DNA of 64,000 nucleotides from NCBI RefSeq assembly GCF_964204865.1, contig NC_135250.1:22249395-22313394 (forward strand), in the 5' to 3' direction. Below, in pieces: positions 12,601 through 24,880 of the stretch. The notes beneath the pieces were generated by a model. The model was not told where the DNA came from. It saw only the letters and a list, made by a program, of their open reading frames with translations, and did no database searches. Within the stretch, counting starts at the first letter, position 1. The number at the start of each line of letters is the position of its first letter. Made by a program: the position numbers and the translations under genes. The DNA is from Styela clava (lineage: Eukaryota; Chordata; Ascidiacea; Stolidobranchia; Styelidae).

Positions 12601-14365
12601 GTAAATTTGTGTTTACTTCTAGTCACGCGTCTTTAATTAAAATAGATATATATGTTGTACTGAAACGCCAGAATTGAATAGCATATTTTAAATAATCTTC
12701 TACGGAATTTTTGAGTGTTTAATTATCTTCTACGGAATTTTTTAGTGTTTCTATGTATTGTGCAGAATTTGTTATATTTGCCAAAATTTGCTCATAAAGT
12801 TACAAATTTCTTTGCAAAAGTTGTTTTTGTTATCTAGTATTTTAATATTCGATTAATCAAATTATTTTGATTTGAATTTCATCACATTTTTTTCGATGCT
12901 ATGTTTTGTAACCTAGTAAATATGCCCTTGTAACCTACGTCCATTTTGAACTCGAACAAACAATGAGCTGATCTTTTATTCTTGTTTCATCAAATATTTT
13001 TGCACATCCAGGCATTCTTAACTCTCAAGTTACGTCGGAAGGAGTGAAATATTGCAAATCATTTCTAATCAAAGATGGACAAGGCCACGTGATCAACTGT
13101 GAATTTTATGAAACGGTAAAATTATTGATTACGGTATTGATGTACTGGTAGCTGTCGCTTTTATCTCTGTTTCCGTGCCGGGATAAGACCTTTTTGTTTT
13201 GTTTTCACATGGTTTTCACTTGACATAACTATGTTATTGTGATGTAATAATCACTATGGATTCAAATCCCCTGCTGCTAACCACAGCGATGCGATACATT
13301 TAATAAGCTATGTCCAACACACGTATTTGCGAGGCCTACCGAAAGTTTTTCTGCCGATCTTCAACCAGCTGTTTATAGTAAAACCAGCAACTTTTTCCGA
13401 GTAAGCAAGCGATGGTGCTGCTGCTCAGATAAAGTCATTTTTGTGTATTGTACAATTGCGATGACGTGTTATTAGTATTACGCAACAATCAGGCGACCGA
13501 ATCATATTGCTGTTGCTGACTCGAAGCTGCATTGTTGTATGTTTGGAATGTCAATTTAATTTGTAACAAGCAATACGCACTTTATACAAAATTTCCATGA
13601 GTTTATTCCACATCCCTGTGGAAGAGGCTACTGAATATTATACCAATTAAACTCATTGATCTCAAGGCAACCGTAAATTTGAGGTACTCATTCCGAAAGA
13701 TAGAAAACTTCCACAAAAATTGTTAAGTTTTTCACTTTTGCGAAACTAAAATATGTCCCAGAAGGCATTTAGGTTGTTAGTAGTAGCCTTCTTCAGAGCT
13801 AATGTACGGAACACCCGAAAATAGCCTTGGCATAATGCAATTGTACTATTCGGTGATAGGATTTTCATACTTATTCCGGGGTTCTTAACCATATGACGAA
13901 CCATGACCTTTCGTCTGGTTATCAGTTCAGGTTGGGTATGGGAATAATTGTCCAGTCTTTGTGTTTCGTTTTTATATTGATGCATGGACTTGGTGATGGA
14001 GAAGTCGTTACCGATCAGCGGTAACGTTAAATATCCTACAACCAGTCCAGCAATCCCCTCGAACATAATTATTCCTCATGCGATTCGAGCCTGCAACCCC
14101 GCCGGAAGCGGCAAGAGAATACAAGCCTGTTTCTTTTCAGTGAAATACTCAATACTTTATATTTACTTAGGATCGTCAATTGTGCCGTACGTGCCGAGGA
14201 AAAATGTACAGATGTGTCGGAGATTTCAACGTAAGACGTGGCATATTTCACGCTGTGTGCGTGCGTGAAGCTGACGAGAAAGATGTCCGTTTGTACAGAA
14301 AGCTAGTAGCTGTAGCTAACGCAACTCTGAAAAATTTCAAGGAAAATTATAACGCCAAAAACTGA
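9626..14365 (+). CDS. SPATA22: SPATA22, meiosis-specific MEIOB partner
   Basis: Eight exons in frame: 9626-9839, 10163-10212, 10767-10950, 11263-11399, 11987-12106, 12468-12600, 13012-13115, 14171-14365, giving 378 residues against about 363 in mammals. The start is the first ATG at 9626 (MRRVNFAKEP). The N-terminal half is disordered and rich in Pro, Gln, Asn and Tyr (QNYPPPQQYGANQYSTISQA). The C-terminal 130 residues match the conserved SPATA22 domain: AWSEVKQDTMVVFEIIGILN, a Lys/Gly-rich hairpin, CEFYETDRQL, then RGKMYRCVGDFNVRRGIFHA. In the known family this C-terminal OB-like fold binds MEIOB; the pair works with RPA on single-stranded DNA in meiotic recombination. Introns 4 and 7 carry an hAT element and a SINE-like repeat. 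It is convergent with the BAAT-like gene. The name is well supported by the C-terminus. Confidence 0.88.
11495..11882. mobile_element. Non-autonomous hAT element in SPATA22 intron 4
   Basis: The left end is cagtggtcggcaaactgtgg; the right end, reverse-complemented, is tagtggtcgacaaactttat. Flanking 8-mers are gagtaggg (11487-11494) and gactagag (11883-11890), matching at 6 of 8 positions, as expected of an older insertion. Inside are gtggcccgttgg and aggcccgcgag phrases typical of this hAT group. It is 388 bp and inserted 95 bases after exon 4 without touching the splice sites. Confidence 0.75.
12665..12752. repeat. Short tandem duplication in SPATA22 intron 6
   Basis: The unit atcttctacggaatttttga, followed by gtgttt, occurs twice in a row with small changes, at a spacing of about 31 bases. 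It looks like a local duplication with no evident function. Confidence 0.5.
13850..14120 (-). repeat. Dispersed repeat, possibly tRNA-derived SINE, in SPATA22 intron 7
   Basis: The part 13850-13995 matches 43192-43345 in the same orientation: both contain catatgrcgaaccaygrcc, then tcgtctggtt or tcgtccggtt, then gggtatggga and gcatggactt. On the minus strand at about 14100, ggttgcaggctcgaatcgca resembles a Pol III B box, so the element may be a SINE read on the minus strand. The 3' limit is uncertain, and the B-box region is absent from the second copy as far as I can see. Confidence 0.45.
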
Positions 14366-15619
14366 GGTTATAACTGTCCTTGTTTTTGAGGTTCTTTCTT
14401 TAGCACGACACTCATTTATGTAGCTTTTACATCTCGTGCTTTGTGAGGGATTGCACCAGGTACCATGTGGATTTCCCGGTCAAAGTTTTTCGATCTAATT
14501 TACGATATTGATTCTAAAAATGTTTTCATATTTTTAGTTTGATGCAGAGTTTATTTATTCTTGTTCTTAATTGGCTTTATTATTTTCTACTTTAATAACA
14601 ACACTAAATACTTGAAATTTGATTTTTGAAAACTGATTGCGTCGTATGAAACAGCCTTCAACATTGTGTATTAGGAAAAATCCGGAATCCAAAGCGCGGC
14701 GTCTCAAAGTAGATGTACATTGAACTAAGTCTGGAATGTGTATTATATTCCCGTACACTCTAAATCTTGTGACCTAACGTGCGTACGTACATGCGTGAAA
14801 ACTAGCGGTCATTTTCGACAATGGTGTTGCGTAAGATTTCTAGCGTGTATATATATATATATATATACAAAACGATTAAATAGCCAGTTCAAATCAAATC
14901 GAAGACGTTTCATGCCTGCAATAGTTCTGTTCATATTATTCCTAAATGAGTTCAAAATTACCACTTGATTATATATAAATGAAAATAACATAATCTCTTT
15001 CCACGAAATACCCTTTTTTTATATAGTTTGTATATTTCCTGATCGTTGATGATAAATTTATCCTTTGCATAGAATAACAATGGGTCACACATAAATTTTT
15101 GAAAAAAATAGAATAAATAAGCACAATTACCTGTTAGCAAGTAAGAACAAAAGCAGTAAAAATCATTTCTCTTTGCAAATTATTTTTTTAACCGCATTTA
15201 TTTAGAATTTGATGCATTTTTTATGACCATATTTTATATTATTAAAAATTTGTGTAAGATATCATTTATGGATTTACATAAATCATAAAGGCTTTTATCA
15301 GTCAGCTTTTAAAAGTATAGCGAGCACATAGCATTAAATGCATTCTGATAAATACAATTGATTAGACCTATAATAGTAAGATAATGCTCAAAAACACACT
15401 ATGATGATCAAACAAAACTCGCGGATGATTAGGTGTGCTGTTTAAAAATGTCGTATACATAATTGTAAAATGGCTAGCTACACATTGGCTATGTCACTTG
15501 TACAGCCGTATTTGGGTACTTCCATTTTATGCAGTCCCCTCGTCAAATACAATTATATATATGTTGCATAGCGAAATATTTGATTCGAAAAAATACACAG
15601 GAATTTGCCATATTTTAAA
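14366..15619. other. Intergenic stretch between convergent SPATA22 and BAAT-like genes
   Basis: The 3'UTRs of both genes should lie here. No other exon is supported. It has a pure AT dinucleotide tract of about 22 bases at 14846-14867 and is otherwise AT-rich single-copy-looking sequence. Confidence 0.6.
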
Positions 15620-18578
15620 TCACAGCTTTGCTGGCGTACTCGTCAACGATTGTCTTAAAAAGTTCAAAATCTTCGGCCACGAATCTTCTTGGGCTTTGCT
15701 GTGATCTGGCTGATTGCCTCCATTATGCTGAAGCTGTCGATAAGTCCACACAACATTTTGGTGTGGAGCATACGCATGCTCTATTAGGTGACCGGCATCG
15801 GGATAAAAGAGAAGCTCGTATCTTGGATGATGCTGTTCTTCTAACATTTCTCTGGCGTGTTTTCCCATTTTTTGTATTATCGTTTCGTGTATAGTATCTT
15901 TACCGCCATACACAAACATGTAAGCCGTACGATGGCGCTTTTGAAAGGGAACCAAATCGTCCTCAATATTTTCCCAAGTCTCATTTTCGGCATCCGGATG
16001 AGAGCTAGTAATCACCATTGTGCCGTCTGGAAGAGATTCTGCATTTAAAGTGAATGTTTCTGGCACACTCCAGGTTTTATCTCGATACGTGAATGTGTTG
16101 TAGCTTACATACCAGCCGCTAATGGCCACCACACAGCCAAATAAGCCTTCGGGGGCGCAGCTTGCTATACCCAGAGACGCGCTGGCTCCAACACAATTTG
16201 ATACTATACCTACCCCATTTCTTGCGTCTACGCTGGTATGATTTTTGAGAAAGATGGCGGCTTCTTCGAAGTATTCCAAGTCAAGACCATGGTCGTATTT
16301 TGGTAGGTCATCTGTTCCAAAGTATCTAACAGCTAACGCTACAAATCCACGAGAGGCAAGTATGGCTGCTTTATGTTTGAACGCCCCGGGATGTGCACCG
16401 CTGATACTCAAGACACCTGTTGAAAGGTAAAATATAAACATCGCGAAACTATAACCATGTATACATAGCTTCGTTTTTATAGCTAGCACCATTAAAATAT
16501 ATTGGTTTATGAGCCTTCTAGTAACGTTCTGGACATGTCTATCAAAACTTGGTTTCCATGTCCAGATGCAAGCGATAAAGCGGATAGACTATACCTGGAA
16601 ATCTAGTATTGCCAGGAGGAATGTACAGTGTTCCTCTTAATCTTCCTGTCCAAACTTCTTGTTCCTGAACACCCGGTGCAGCATAGGTTCTTGTAATTTT
16701 GTGCTTTGTTAACAGTTTGTTATTGGTTCGTGAAGTATCGTGTATTTCTTCTAAATTTGGCACAAAACTATCAAATAAACGAAAATACACCTCAAACGGT
16801 TGCATCGGATCTTTCACGACAAATCGTTCATAGGATCGCTGAAAGATGGTGAATAATAAAAACTTTTATGACACCCGACTAAAAAAATTAAAAACGTGGT
16901 TTACTATACGATTTATATAAACGAGGTGAGACTCTTTGTTTTAATAAAAGTTTGTCAGGTTTACCTTGTTCAAATGCGACGCAACCATTGAACTCAAGGG
17001 ACCCATAGACCACACTCCTCTGTACGATCCCCCGTGTGATTCACTGGTTCTCACGTCAATGAAACCTGCAATATACATGATAAAAAAGGTAAAGTCATAA
17101 ACTTTCAATTTTTAATGAAGTTGGTTATTAAAAAATTCGGCATTTTTAACAGGACTTTGTCAACACCCTGTATGTTCTGTTTTTCTTTATATAATTCAAC
17201 TTGACATACTCACATGATCGGTCGTTGCGTACAAATAGTTTTAGATGTATTATGTAATATTCAATATTATATAATATTTAATCAGACCGAGAACTCAGCT
17301 GCCCCATTGCTGCAAATTTGTGTACTTCAACCGCTATATCTCAAATTTATAAACATTATGTAACAAGTATATATATTTGTCTATTGGGGTTCTTCCCTAT
17401 TTCCCGTAAGTGTTCTATTGTTTGCTTATGAACGCGTACTTCGAATACTTTTAATTTAAAAAAAAATACAAAATCAACTAAAATTTTGAAGTGTATCAAT
17501 ATGAAGGTAATTATAAATTGGTCCAAAAAACAAGCATGCCAATGAATAGCGATATATTTAATATTGTTTCAAATATTCAATGTGATAACACTGTGGTCGC
17601 GGGAACAAAATGTCTAATATTTAGTTGTATGAGACAGAGTCGAGGTGCTTTTATAAATATAACTTTTTAAAGCAAGGCCATGAGCTTTCCATGAAAACAG
17701 TACCTCACGCAAACACTATTGTGACAAGCGCTAAAAACGATAGTGCATATCGCTAGACGGTGATCCTAAAACTCTCCAAGGCTATTATTCACTGTAGTGA
17801 AAACAGACGGCGGCGCGATAGCACTCAGATTGGAACACTTCACAAATTAGATGGTCACTCTTCGGAAAATATCGTGGATTAATCAAACATCTTCAGGCTG
17901 CGAAATATGAAAACAAATTGAAGTAAGATGCCGTCCTGTTGATTTTTGTATGGTGATAGCAACCATATATTGATATATTTATATATAACAAATAGTTTTT
18001 CACATAAACTAAAATGGACATGGATTACCTCTGCCATCTGATGTATACTGAGCCAGGCTCTCAAACATAATATCATCGCTGAGTGTAATCGAAGAATGGA
18101 GCGATACGTTCTGAAACGGTTTTAGCCCTGCAAATAAAATGTCTTCCCGTTACATAAATCACCGATATACATATATATACCATATATGAAAAAGATTGTT
18201 TCAACAACAAAGATGTAGTTTGGTTTGTTGGGATGGATGCTCCCAATATAATACGAAGATATATATTTATCCTTTCATCTGAAACTTTTAACTTATTTAT
18301 AATAAAAAATTGACATGGATCAAGCGATGTGAAATAAATAACGTTACTGGCAACTAACTTGTTTAACGTCAAATAGGCCAAATGTAGCTATACATAAAAT
18401 TCATTTGCAATAATAGTCCGGCATTATGAGGAGAGTCCGTGTTTTCGTATAATTCGCTGAAATTCATGCGCTTAGATTTTTAATATTACTGATGAAATTA
18501 TTCATACTCACCGTCGATAACTATATGTATAGCCTCATCAGCTAAGGACAACTTTTTGTTAACATGTATTGCAGGCAT
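15620..18578 (-). CDS. BAAT: BAAT-like acyl-CoA:amino acid N-acyltransferase / acyl-CoA thioesterase
   Basis: Five exons on the minus strand, in transcript order 18578-18512, 18127-18029, 17065-16965, 16838-16595, 16416-15620, in one frame, give 435 residues (family usual 415-490). Residues 1 to about 145 form the N-terminal beta-sandwich (MPAIHVNKKLSLADEAIHIV, SHGGSYRGVWSMGPL). RLRGTLYIPPG and FPG lead into the alpha/beta-hydrolase domain. The triad is visible: Cys245 in GIVSNCVGAS, Asp344 in YGGKDTIHE, His380 in DAGHLIEHAY, matching Cys, Asp and His of vertebrate BAAT. A Cys nucleophile favours amino acid conjugation over plain thioesterase activity, where Ser is usual. The protein ends in Ala-Lys-Leu, a peroxisomal PTS1-type signal. 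Known members join CoA-activated bile or fatty acids to glycine or taurine; the substrate here is not known. ACOT is the alternative name. Confidence 0.88.
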
Positions 18579-20186
18579 TTTGTGGTGATATTAATATAAT
18601 TTGGCACTGTATTAAAATCAAAAAAGCATTCGAATGTTATGTACTTGGACTGAAAAACAAAAATGAATGTATTAGATTTTTCAGCGATACCGCTCCAACG
18701 TATAATATCATTAAAAGTTTATCGGTGTTTATTAAAATAATACGTAATAATTAATCTTCTTTATTAAAAACGTTTTTTCTAACGTTTTGTGCCTTTATTT
18801 CTGAAAAAACACTCTTCTGGTTTCAAGCGTGGGCCATGTGACAATAGTGACGAAACGCAGAGCCGACTTAACGCCGCAAAATCCAGATTTTTTTTAGCTA
18901 GGTCCCGAAATACCAACTTAGACGGACTTGGTTGTTATTTGACGATGACACTAAGCTTGCTCACGCTGCAAGTTTTCAAATTATATAAAATATAACAATT
19001 CGTAATAAAAATGAGTGTCACAAGAAAGGTGACCAGAAAGAAAAACACGACGGAAACGTATTTCCTTGCCCATTACACAGTGTCTGGTTTGATTTCAAGT
19101 AATATCTGTCACGGAAGAATATAATTTAAAGCGACATTAAACGCGAGATGCGAAAAATACAATTCTCAATTCTCAGGAATTATTTAAAAAAAACTGAAGG
19201 CTTTATATATTCTTCAAAAAACGGCACCCATGCAAACTAATAATAGTCTGATTAGAACGGTAAACTCTCGTTGTTTATTAAATTTGAAGTAAGTACCTCG
19301 CGATATTTCGATCAATTTTGGGCTTTCTCCGACTTGCGGCCCGCGAGATCTCTTCAAAATTTTTTGCGGTCCTTCAACCACCCTGAGGTAGACTACTAGT
19401 TACCGGTAAAATTTCAAACTACAGTTGTGACTTGTATCCTTTGGTATTACGATTCACGTTGAGACTGGACGCATGAATCTTCATTGTCACATTACCTCAG
19501 GATTAAAGCTCAACCGATATATCGGCCCGATATCACGTGTTTGCCGATATAGGATATCGACAGTAAACGGCCGATATATATCGGTTATATATAACAGTTA
19601 AAAAAACGGAAAATGTTCGTAAAAGTTGTTTTATTTACTTTTGGTTGTAATTGTTTGTATTACACCTATCTATCCCAACCAAAAAAATAGCATGAATACC
19701 ATAATGGTTACCTAAAATATCCACTCCCAAGATATTGTAGAAAGTGGGAGACAGGTGTCGCCTAAGTGGCGTTTGCTACAAAATGGAAGGTGTGGAACAC
19801 ACGAAGAACAAGTGGGACACAACAGCAGAGGAAATATACATTGCCCAAACAAATTTCAATCAAGGTAAACTTTTTCTAAATATCGAAACATTCCTACAAC
19901 GAGTCTGTTATCAACGCAATAAGGTAAGCAATAAGACTGATTCAGAGACGAAAAGCATCTATGTCTAGAAAGCACTGACTACATGATAATCTTGCCATAC
20001 ATCTACCATTAACCTGTCTTATTCTGAAAGTAAAGCGCTAATATTTTTTGCATATTTCTACGCAGCCAGGGTTGATATATATATATATATATATATGAAT
20101 ATACAGAAAAATAAATTGAATTGACCATGACAAATGATCAATACAAGTATTATGAAATATCCTTCACGTGTGTTCATACGCATAAT
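18579..20186. other. Intergenic stretch with hAT-like fragments
   Basis: No exon was recognised. At 19330-19400 there is ttgcggcccgcgagatctct and a following ccttcaaccaccctga, the look of an hAT internal region without its ends. At 19507-19592, accgatatatcggcccgata is echoed in reverse by ggccgatatatatcggttat, a short imperfect hairpin probably left by a small transposon. A tract of about 23 AT-alternating bases lies at 20074-20096. Confidence 0.5.
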
Positions 20187-21312
20187 CGTCGAAATATTTA
20201 CTTTACAGTCTCTGTTACGGAGTCTGTGGACTGAAACTCGAATGACGCCGAAATAACATAACTTTGCATTATATTAAAAATTGCTCCAACTGAACGCTGC
20301 AAAATAAATTTGATTTGCCGTAAACAACCGACCAGCAAAATAACTGGACATGAATACGATTTCCAGATTTAAACTTTGCATGAATTACAGGGAAATCTCA
20401 GTGTATATTACGTTTACGTTAATACGTGAAATTCTTACATCACATGACATCCTCTATTGACCATGACGTAATCTTGAGATATTTCCTAAGTTTCCTAGAT
20501 ATCGTATTGATCTTTTAGGTACCTATCGTGTTATGTACATTATTGTGGCTTTGACGAACTCAGCGCGGGTGCGATGTACACAAAATGTTTGTAACAGTTA
20601 TCAATTACGAAATTGCTTGCTAATGGCTTACTAAATAATTGTGGGTTTCGCTTACACCTTCGCTTTGAACATGGCGTGTACGTATTTTTGGTAAAAAAAA
20701 AAAATTCTGTTAGACCGTTGTGCAACTAACGTGGCATGCAGAGGTTCACAACGTGCGTTTTGATAAAAAAAAATATAATCTACGTAGTTATCCAAGTGCA
20801 TCATTGTGCAAGAAATCGGACAATATCACAAATAGATATAACATGCAAATATAGATATTTACACGGTTTCAGTAGGCAACAATTAAATTCAACTGCAGAA
20901 ATGAAACAGTAAATGTAAAATTGCACGACTCATTCTACAATCAGTTGCCAGATTTTATCTCAATATCAAAAATATCTTCAACGCTGCTCCATCTAGCTAT
21001 CTTCGATAAAATAAAATTATAGATTCTATTTCCCTAGATCTCAATAGACACACTCAACCAGGAGGCAAATTAAACGTTCAGTATCATTCTTGGCAATGGG
21101 ACAGCCATTGTGAAATATCTCCACTAATATCTTCCACTAAAAGTATTTCTATTTGTGACTCAGTACCAAAATATCCACCGGTGTATTTGCTCCCTAATTC
21201 ATTATATATGTTTGAGAGACCTTGAAAAAGATTAGAAAGTAAATAAACGATCGAAAGATTTGTATGCATTTCTAACTAAATAAACGAATTGATTATCGTT
21301 GGTGTTTGGATT
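20187..21312 (+). repeat. Left arm of a 4-kb fold-back repeat
   Basis: This arm begins gtcgaaatatttactttaca and ends ttatcgttggtgtttggatt. The right arm at 22857-24172 is its inverted copy. Shared landmarks in opposite orientation include gtctctgttacggag, tgctaatggctta, gtttgagagaccttgaaaaa and caggaggcaaattaaacgtt. By eye the arms differ at roughly one base in five, with indels. No coding motif was recognised. Confidence 0.8.
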
Positions 21313-22189
21313 CTTAGTTAAATATGTAGTATATTAGGTAACAGCAAAAAAGACAACAGCGGAGCATAGTTTACGTATGACGAAAGAAAATTAGACTTGT
21401 TGCACGTTACCATTCCAAAGCATTCACCTTGTCGTCGCTTGAAATTATTCACGCATTGAGCATGTCTAGCCCTTTCACGTGGTTTTTATTGGACATGAAG
21501 TGTACATATGAATCGTTTTGTTATTATGTTGTTCTTGTTGGTATTTCTCTTCTCAGCGTTTTAAAAAAAATCGCCGCTCTCTTTATTTATCCGACCAATT
21601 GCTTCTAATTTTTCACCGGGTAAAGATTGTATTTTCCTCTACATTTATTCATTTTAAAAATTGCTGTGTTCTCTACGGGTTCGTTTTCGGTGTGCCAGGA
21701 TGGGATCAAAAATTGCGCACCTTGCAGGTTCCAGGTTCGCGTTAGTCGCGAGGATTGCGGTACCGGTAGTGTATTGTTGCTTGGGCTGGAGGCATATCGA
21801 CATTTTCGGGAGGTAGTGACGAACGCCTTGAAATAATAATCTTTCCGGTCGTGTTGAATACACTTTTTGATGGTACATTCGTATTACATCGTACGAAACT
21901 GATGAAGCTAGTAGCTCTTGATCGCAGTTGATGCTGCTTTTCTTCATGATATATATGTCGAGGTAGAAGTTGCAGATCTTGCACGGAAAGTTTTGTCACA
22001 TAATTGACATTTAATATTAACTTACCAGGATACCAGGATAAGATGACGCGAAATTGCTTTGGAACCATTGGGACGTAACAAGCTAAAATTATATCTCATT
22101 ACGTCAAAACGGTAAACCGGTTAATTTTACCCGGCTAACCGTTGAAGTGTTTCCCCTGGAATTCCCAGCCCTTACTGTGACAGATTGCA

Positions 22190-22500
22190 TACTCGTACTA
22201 CTTCATTTTGGTCTTCGTGTCCATATATTTGAGCATCGCTCTCTTGTTTTATTTTACAAATGAGATGCAAGCTACTTTGGAAAATTAAAAGTATTTTTGC
22301 TAAAAGTCTAACTTATGTGACAAACTCTGATTTCAATATCATACTGTAATTGTCTGTCGCAGTAGTTTTATAATTATAGACTTGAAAAAGACACGCCGTT
22401 TTACTTTTTGATCAAGGAATCTCCAGATCAAGTCCTAAGTGCTGTTATACCTATTTTGCACGTATTTCATGAACAGTAGGGTAATTAGTCTCGGATGTTT
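22190..22500 (+). repeat. Direct repeat, copy 1 (copy 2 at 26193-26463)
   Basis: Both copies carry atatttgagcatcg, ctcttgttttattttacaaa, tgagatgcaagctact, atttcaatatcatact and gccgttttacttt in the same order and orientation, about 4.0 kb apart. Copy 1 is in the loop of the fold-back repeat; copy 2 lies between the two Gypsy copies. The nature of the element is unknown; a solo LTR or a MITE are both possible. No terminal repeat was seen. Confidence 0.7.
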
Positions 22501-22504
22501 AATC

Positions 22505-22708
22505 TGGTGACCGTACATTTGAACCCACGTACATTTGAACCCATGTCTATATCCGCGGGTTCAATCAATATGCGGGTGCTGAAACCCATGGGTTAGGGTT
22601 AGTATGGGTTCAACTATCCGTACAACAAAAAAATTTCCATAGGTGCAATAGTATGCTGGTGCAATTGTCATGGGTTCAAATGTACGTGGGTTCAAATGTA
22701 ATGGAACC
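22505..22708. mobile_element. Palindromic repeat element of the gggtgcaaatgt family, copy 1
   Basis: The left end is ggtgaccgtacatttgaacc; the right end is gggttcaaatgtaatggaac. The inner ends are tandem copies of (cgtacatttgaaccca), inverted on the other side as (tgggttcaaatgtacg). A second member at 46202-46553 has the same two different ends in swapped positions, so it is the same element in opposite orientation. It is about 200 bp with no coding capacity. It lies in the loop of the fold-back repeat. Confidence 0.65.
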
Positions 22709-22856
22709 GTTTAATCTTATTGGACACGAAATATCTCCGTCGTTGATTTTTCGCATCTAATGACCCAATCAATTTTCAAAGTACTGTACTCAAAATTCAC
22801 CAAAAAGATATTACTTTTATTTTTCCCAAATATTATTTTTTTAATTTAATATTTAT

Positions 22857-24172
22857 GAATCCAAACACCAACAATAATCATTTTGTTTATTCAGTTAGAT
22901 ACAAATCTTTCAATCATTTATTTACTTGCTAATCTTATTCAAGGTCTCTCAAACATATATAATGAATAAGCGAGCATATACACCGGCGAATATTTTGGCA
23001 CTGAGTCATAAATAGTATATAATATTATTAGTGAAAGATATGACGGAGGTATTTCAAATTGGCTGTCCCATTTCGTTTATTTGTTAACCGAGCCGTAAGG
23101 ATGATACTGGACGTTCAATTTGCCTCCTGTTTGAGTGTGTCTATCGTCAGTTCTAGGGGACACATATGTATATAATTGTATTTTATCAAAGATAGCTAGA
23201 TGGAGATATTTTTGATAATGAAATAAAATCTGGCAACAGCTCGTGGAATAAATTGTGCAATTTTACATTCAATAATTTATTCCTGCAATTGAATTTGATT
23301 GATGTCCACTGTAACCGTCTAAATATCCATATTTGTACGTTTGAATTTTATTTTATGAAAACTGATGTTCTAAATCTCCGCATGTCACATGTTAGTTGCA
23401 TAATGCCATAACAGACTCATTATTTAACAAAAATACGCAAAATATTTTCCCAGTTGTGTATAAATTATACGGGCTAGTTCGCGTGGTTGTTTCATATTGT
23501 CATATAAGTTAGGGATATACATTGGCCGTGGTTGGTCACGATTCTTGAATATAAAATTTTGGAATCATGCGATGTTTTATTTGACCATTATTTACGATGT
23601 TTTTTACCCAGGGCTTTGTAAACTGCCAAACCAAAAAACCTTCTGTCTGTTTGTCCAAGGCCATGTTCAAAGCGAATGTGTGAGCAAAACCCACAAATAT
23701 TCAGAAAGCCATTAGCAAGCAATTTCGTAATTATTAACGGTTACAATCCTTTTGTGAACATCGAACACGCGCTGAGGTCGTCGAAGCCACAGTAATGTAC
23801 ACAACAGGTGCTGCTTGAAAAGATCAATACTATGTTCAGAAACCTTACGAAATATCTCAATATTACGTCAAGTTCAATAGAGGGTGTCATGTGATGTAAA
23901 ATACTTACGAATTAACGTACACGTAATATACAGTGAAATTTCCTTGTAACTCGATTAAGCGTCACGTAAAGTTTAAATCTGAAAATCGTATTTAAGTCCA
24001 GTTTCAAGTCATTTTTCCGGTGGGTTGTTTACACAAATCACATTTATTTTTCATCGTAAAGTTACTGCAATATTTCATATAATGCCAAGTTATGTTATTT
24101 CGGGCGTAATTTGGGTTTTACTTCCACATACTCCGTAACAGAGACTGTTAAGTAAATATTTCGACAATTCTA
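22857..24172 (-). repeat. Right arm of a 4-kb fold-back repeat
   Basis: It begins aatccaaacaccaacaataa and ends aagtaaatatttcgac, the reverse of the left arm at 20187-21312. It is about 190 bases longer because of extra sequence at about 23450-23640 that has no partner in the left arm. That excess may be an insertion here or a deletion there. The two arms enclose a 1.5-kb loop (21313-22856). Confidence 0.8.
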
Positions 24173-24880
24173 CATTGCAAATCGTAGAATTCCTTGTGTC
24201 TGCGGCACACCTGTAGTGTTCTAGGACTACCGACCTGAAATAAAGTTTACTCCGTGGGATTTTATCGCAGACTTAGGAATTTTTCTAATGGTGATAAATA
24301 ATCGAGTGGCAATATTCCGATGAAGCGGAGTAAGAATTGCAGGGACTGGTGATATTGGTCTCATTTGCAAGAATAAGGATCAAAACAGAATGTAATCGGG
24401 CAGGGATTGCCGTGGTATTTTGAAGTTGTGGTGCTTTTAGTTTATCGAGGCAATCGCAGATTTAATTTATCACAAATAAATAAATAAATAAACCATTTTA
24501 TTGAATAGGCATATTAGTCATGGATTGAATGTTATATATATATCATTCAAAATTAAATATAATCGGGTAGTTGATCTCACATTATTATGTCCGCGGATTA
24601 GCGTGGTATTTTAGATTGGTAATGAGTTCATTTTGTCGTGAGTCGCCGCAACTGCGAGTTCCCCTGCCTTGAACACAAATGAATTGAAAATAGAGAAACA
24701 TTTTGAATTATTGAGTTGAATATTACCAGACAGAAAAATTTATTACGCTGTGGAAAAGCCGGCATTTTTAACGAACGTGAAGACCGTTCCAGAAGCCGTT
24801 TAATAGAAATTTCCGATTCCATATTGTGACCTCTCGCGCCCCCACCCCCTCTCCCCAGTTTAAGAACCACTGTTCTAACT
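24173..24880. other. Intergenic stretch with one hAT terminus
   Basis: No gene was seen. Near 24390-24420 and 24560-24615 a phrase of the type taatcggg..gattgccgtggtatttt is repeated. At its right edge, ccccagtttaagaaccactg (ends 24872) has the look of an hAT terminus, followed by ttctaact. The matching left terminus was not found. It abuts, and probably truncates, Gypsy copy A. Confidence 0.45.

Noticed and set aside
13746-14066. 106-codon minus-strand open frame in SPATA22 intron 7
   Set aside because: It lies in a repeat with a second copy at 43192-43345 that does not keep the frame; no protein family is recognised.
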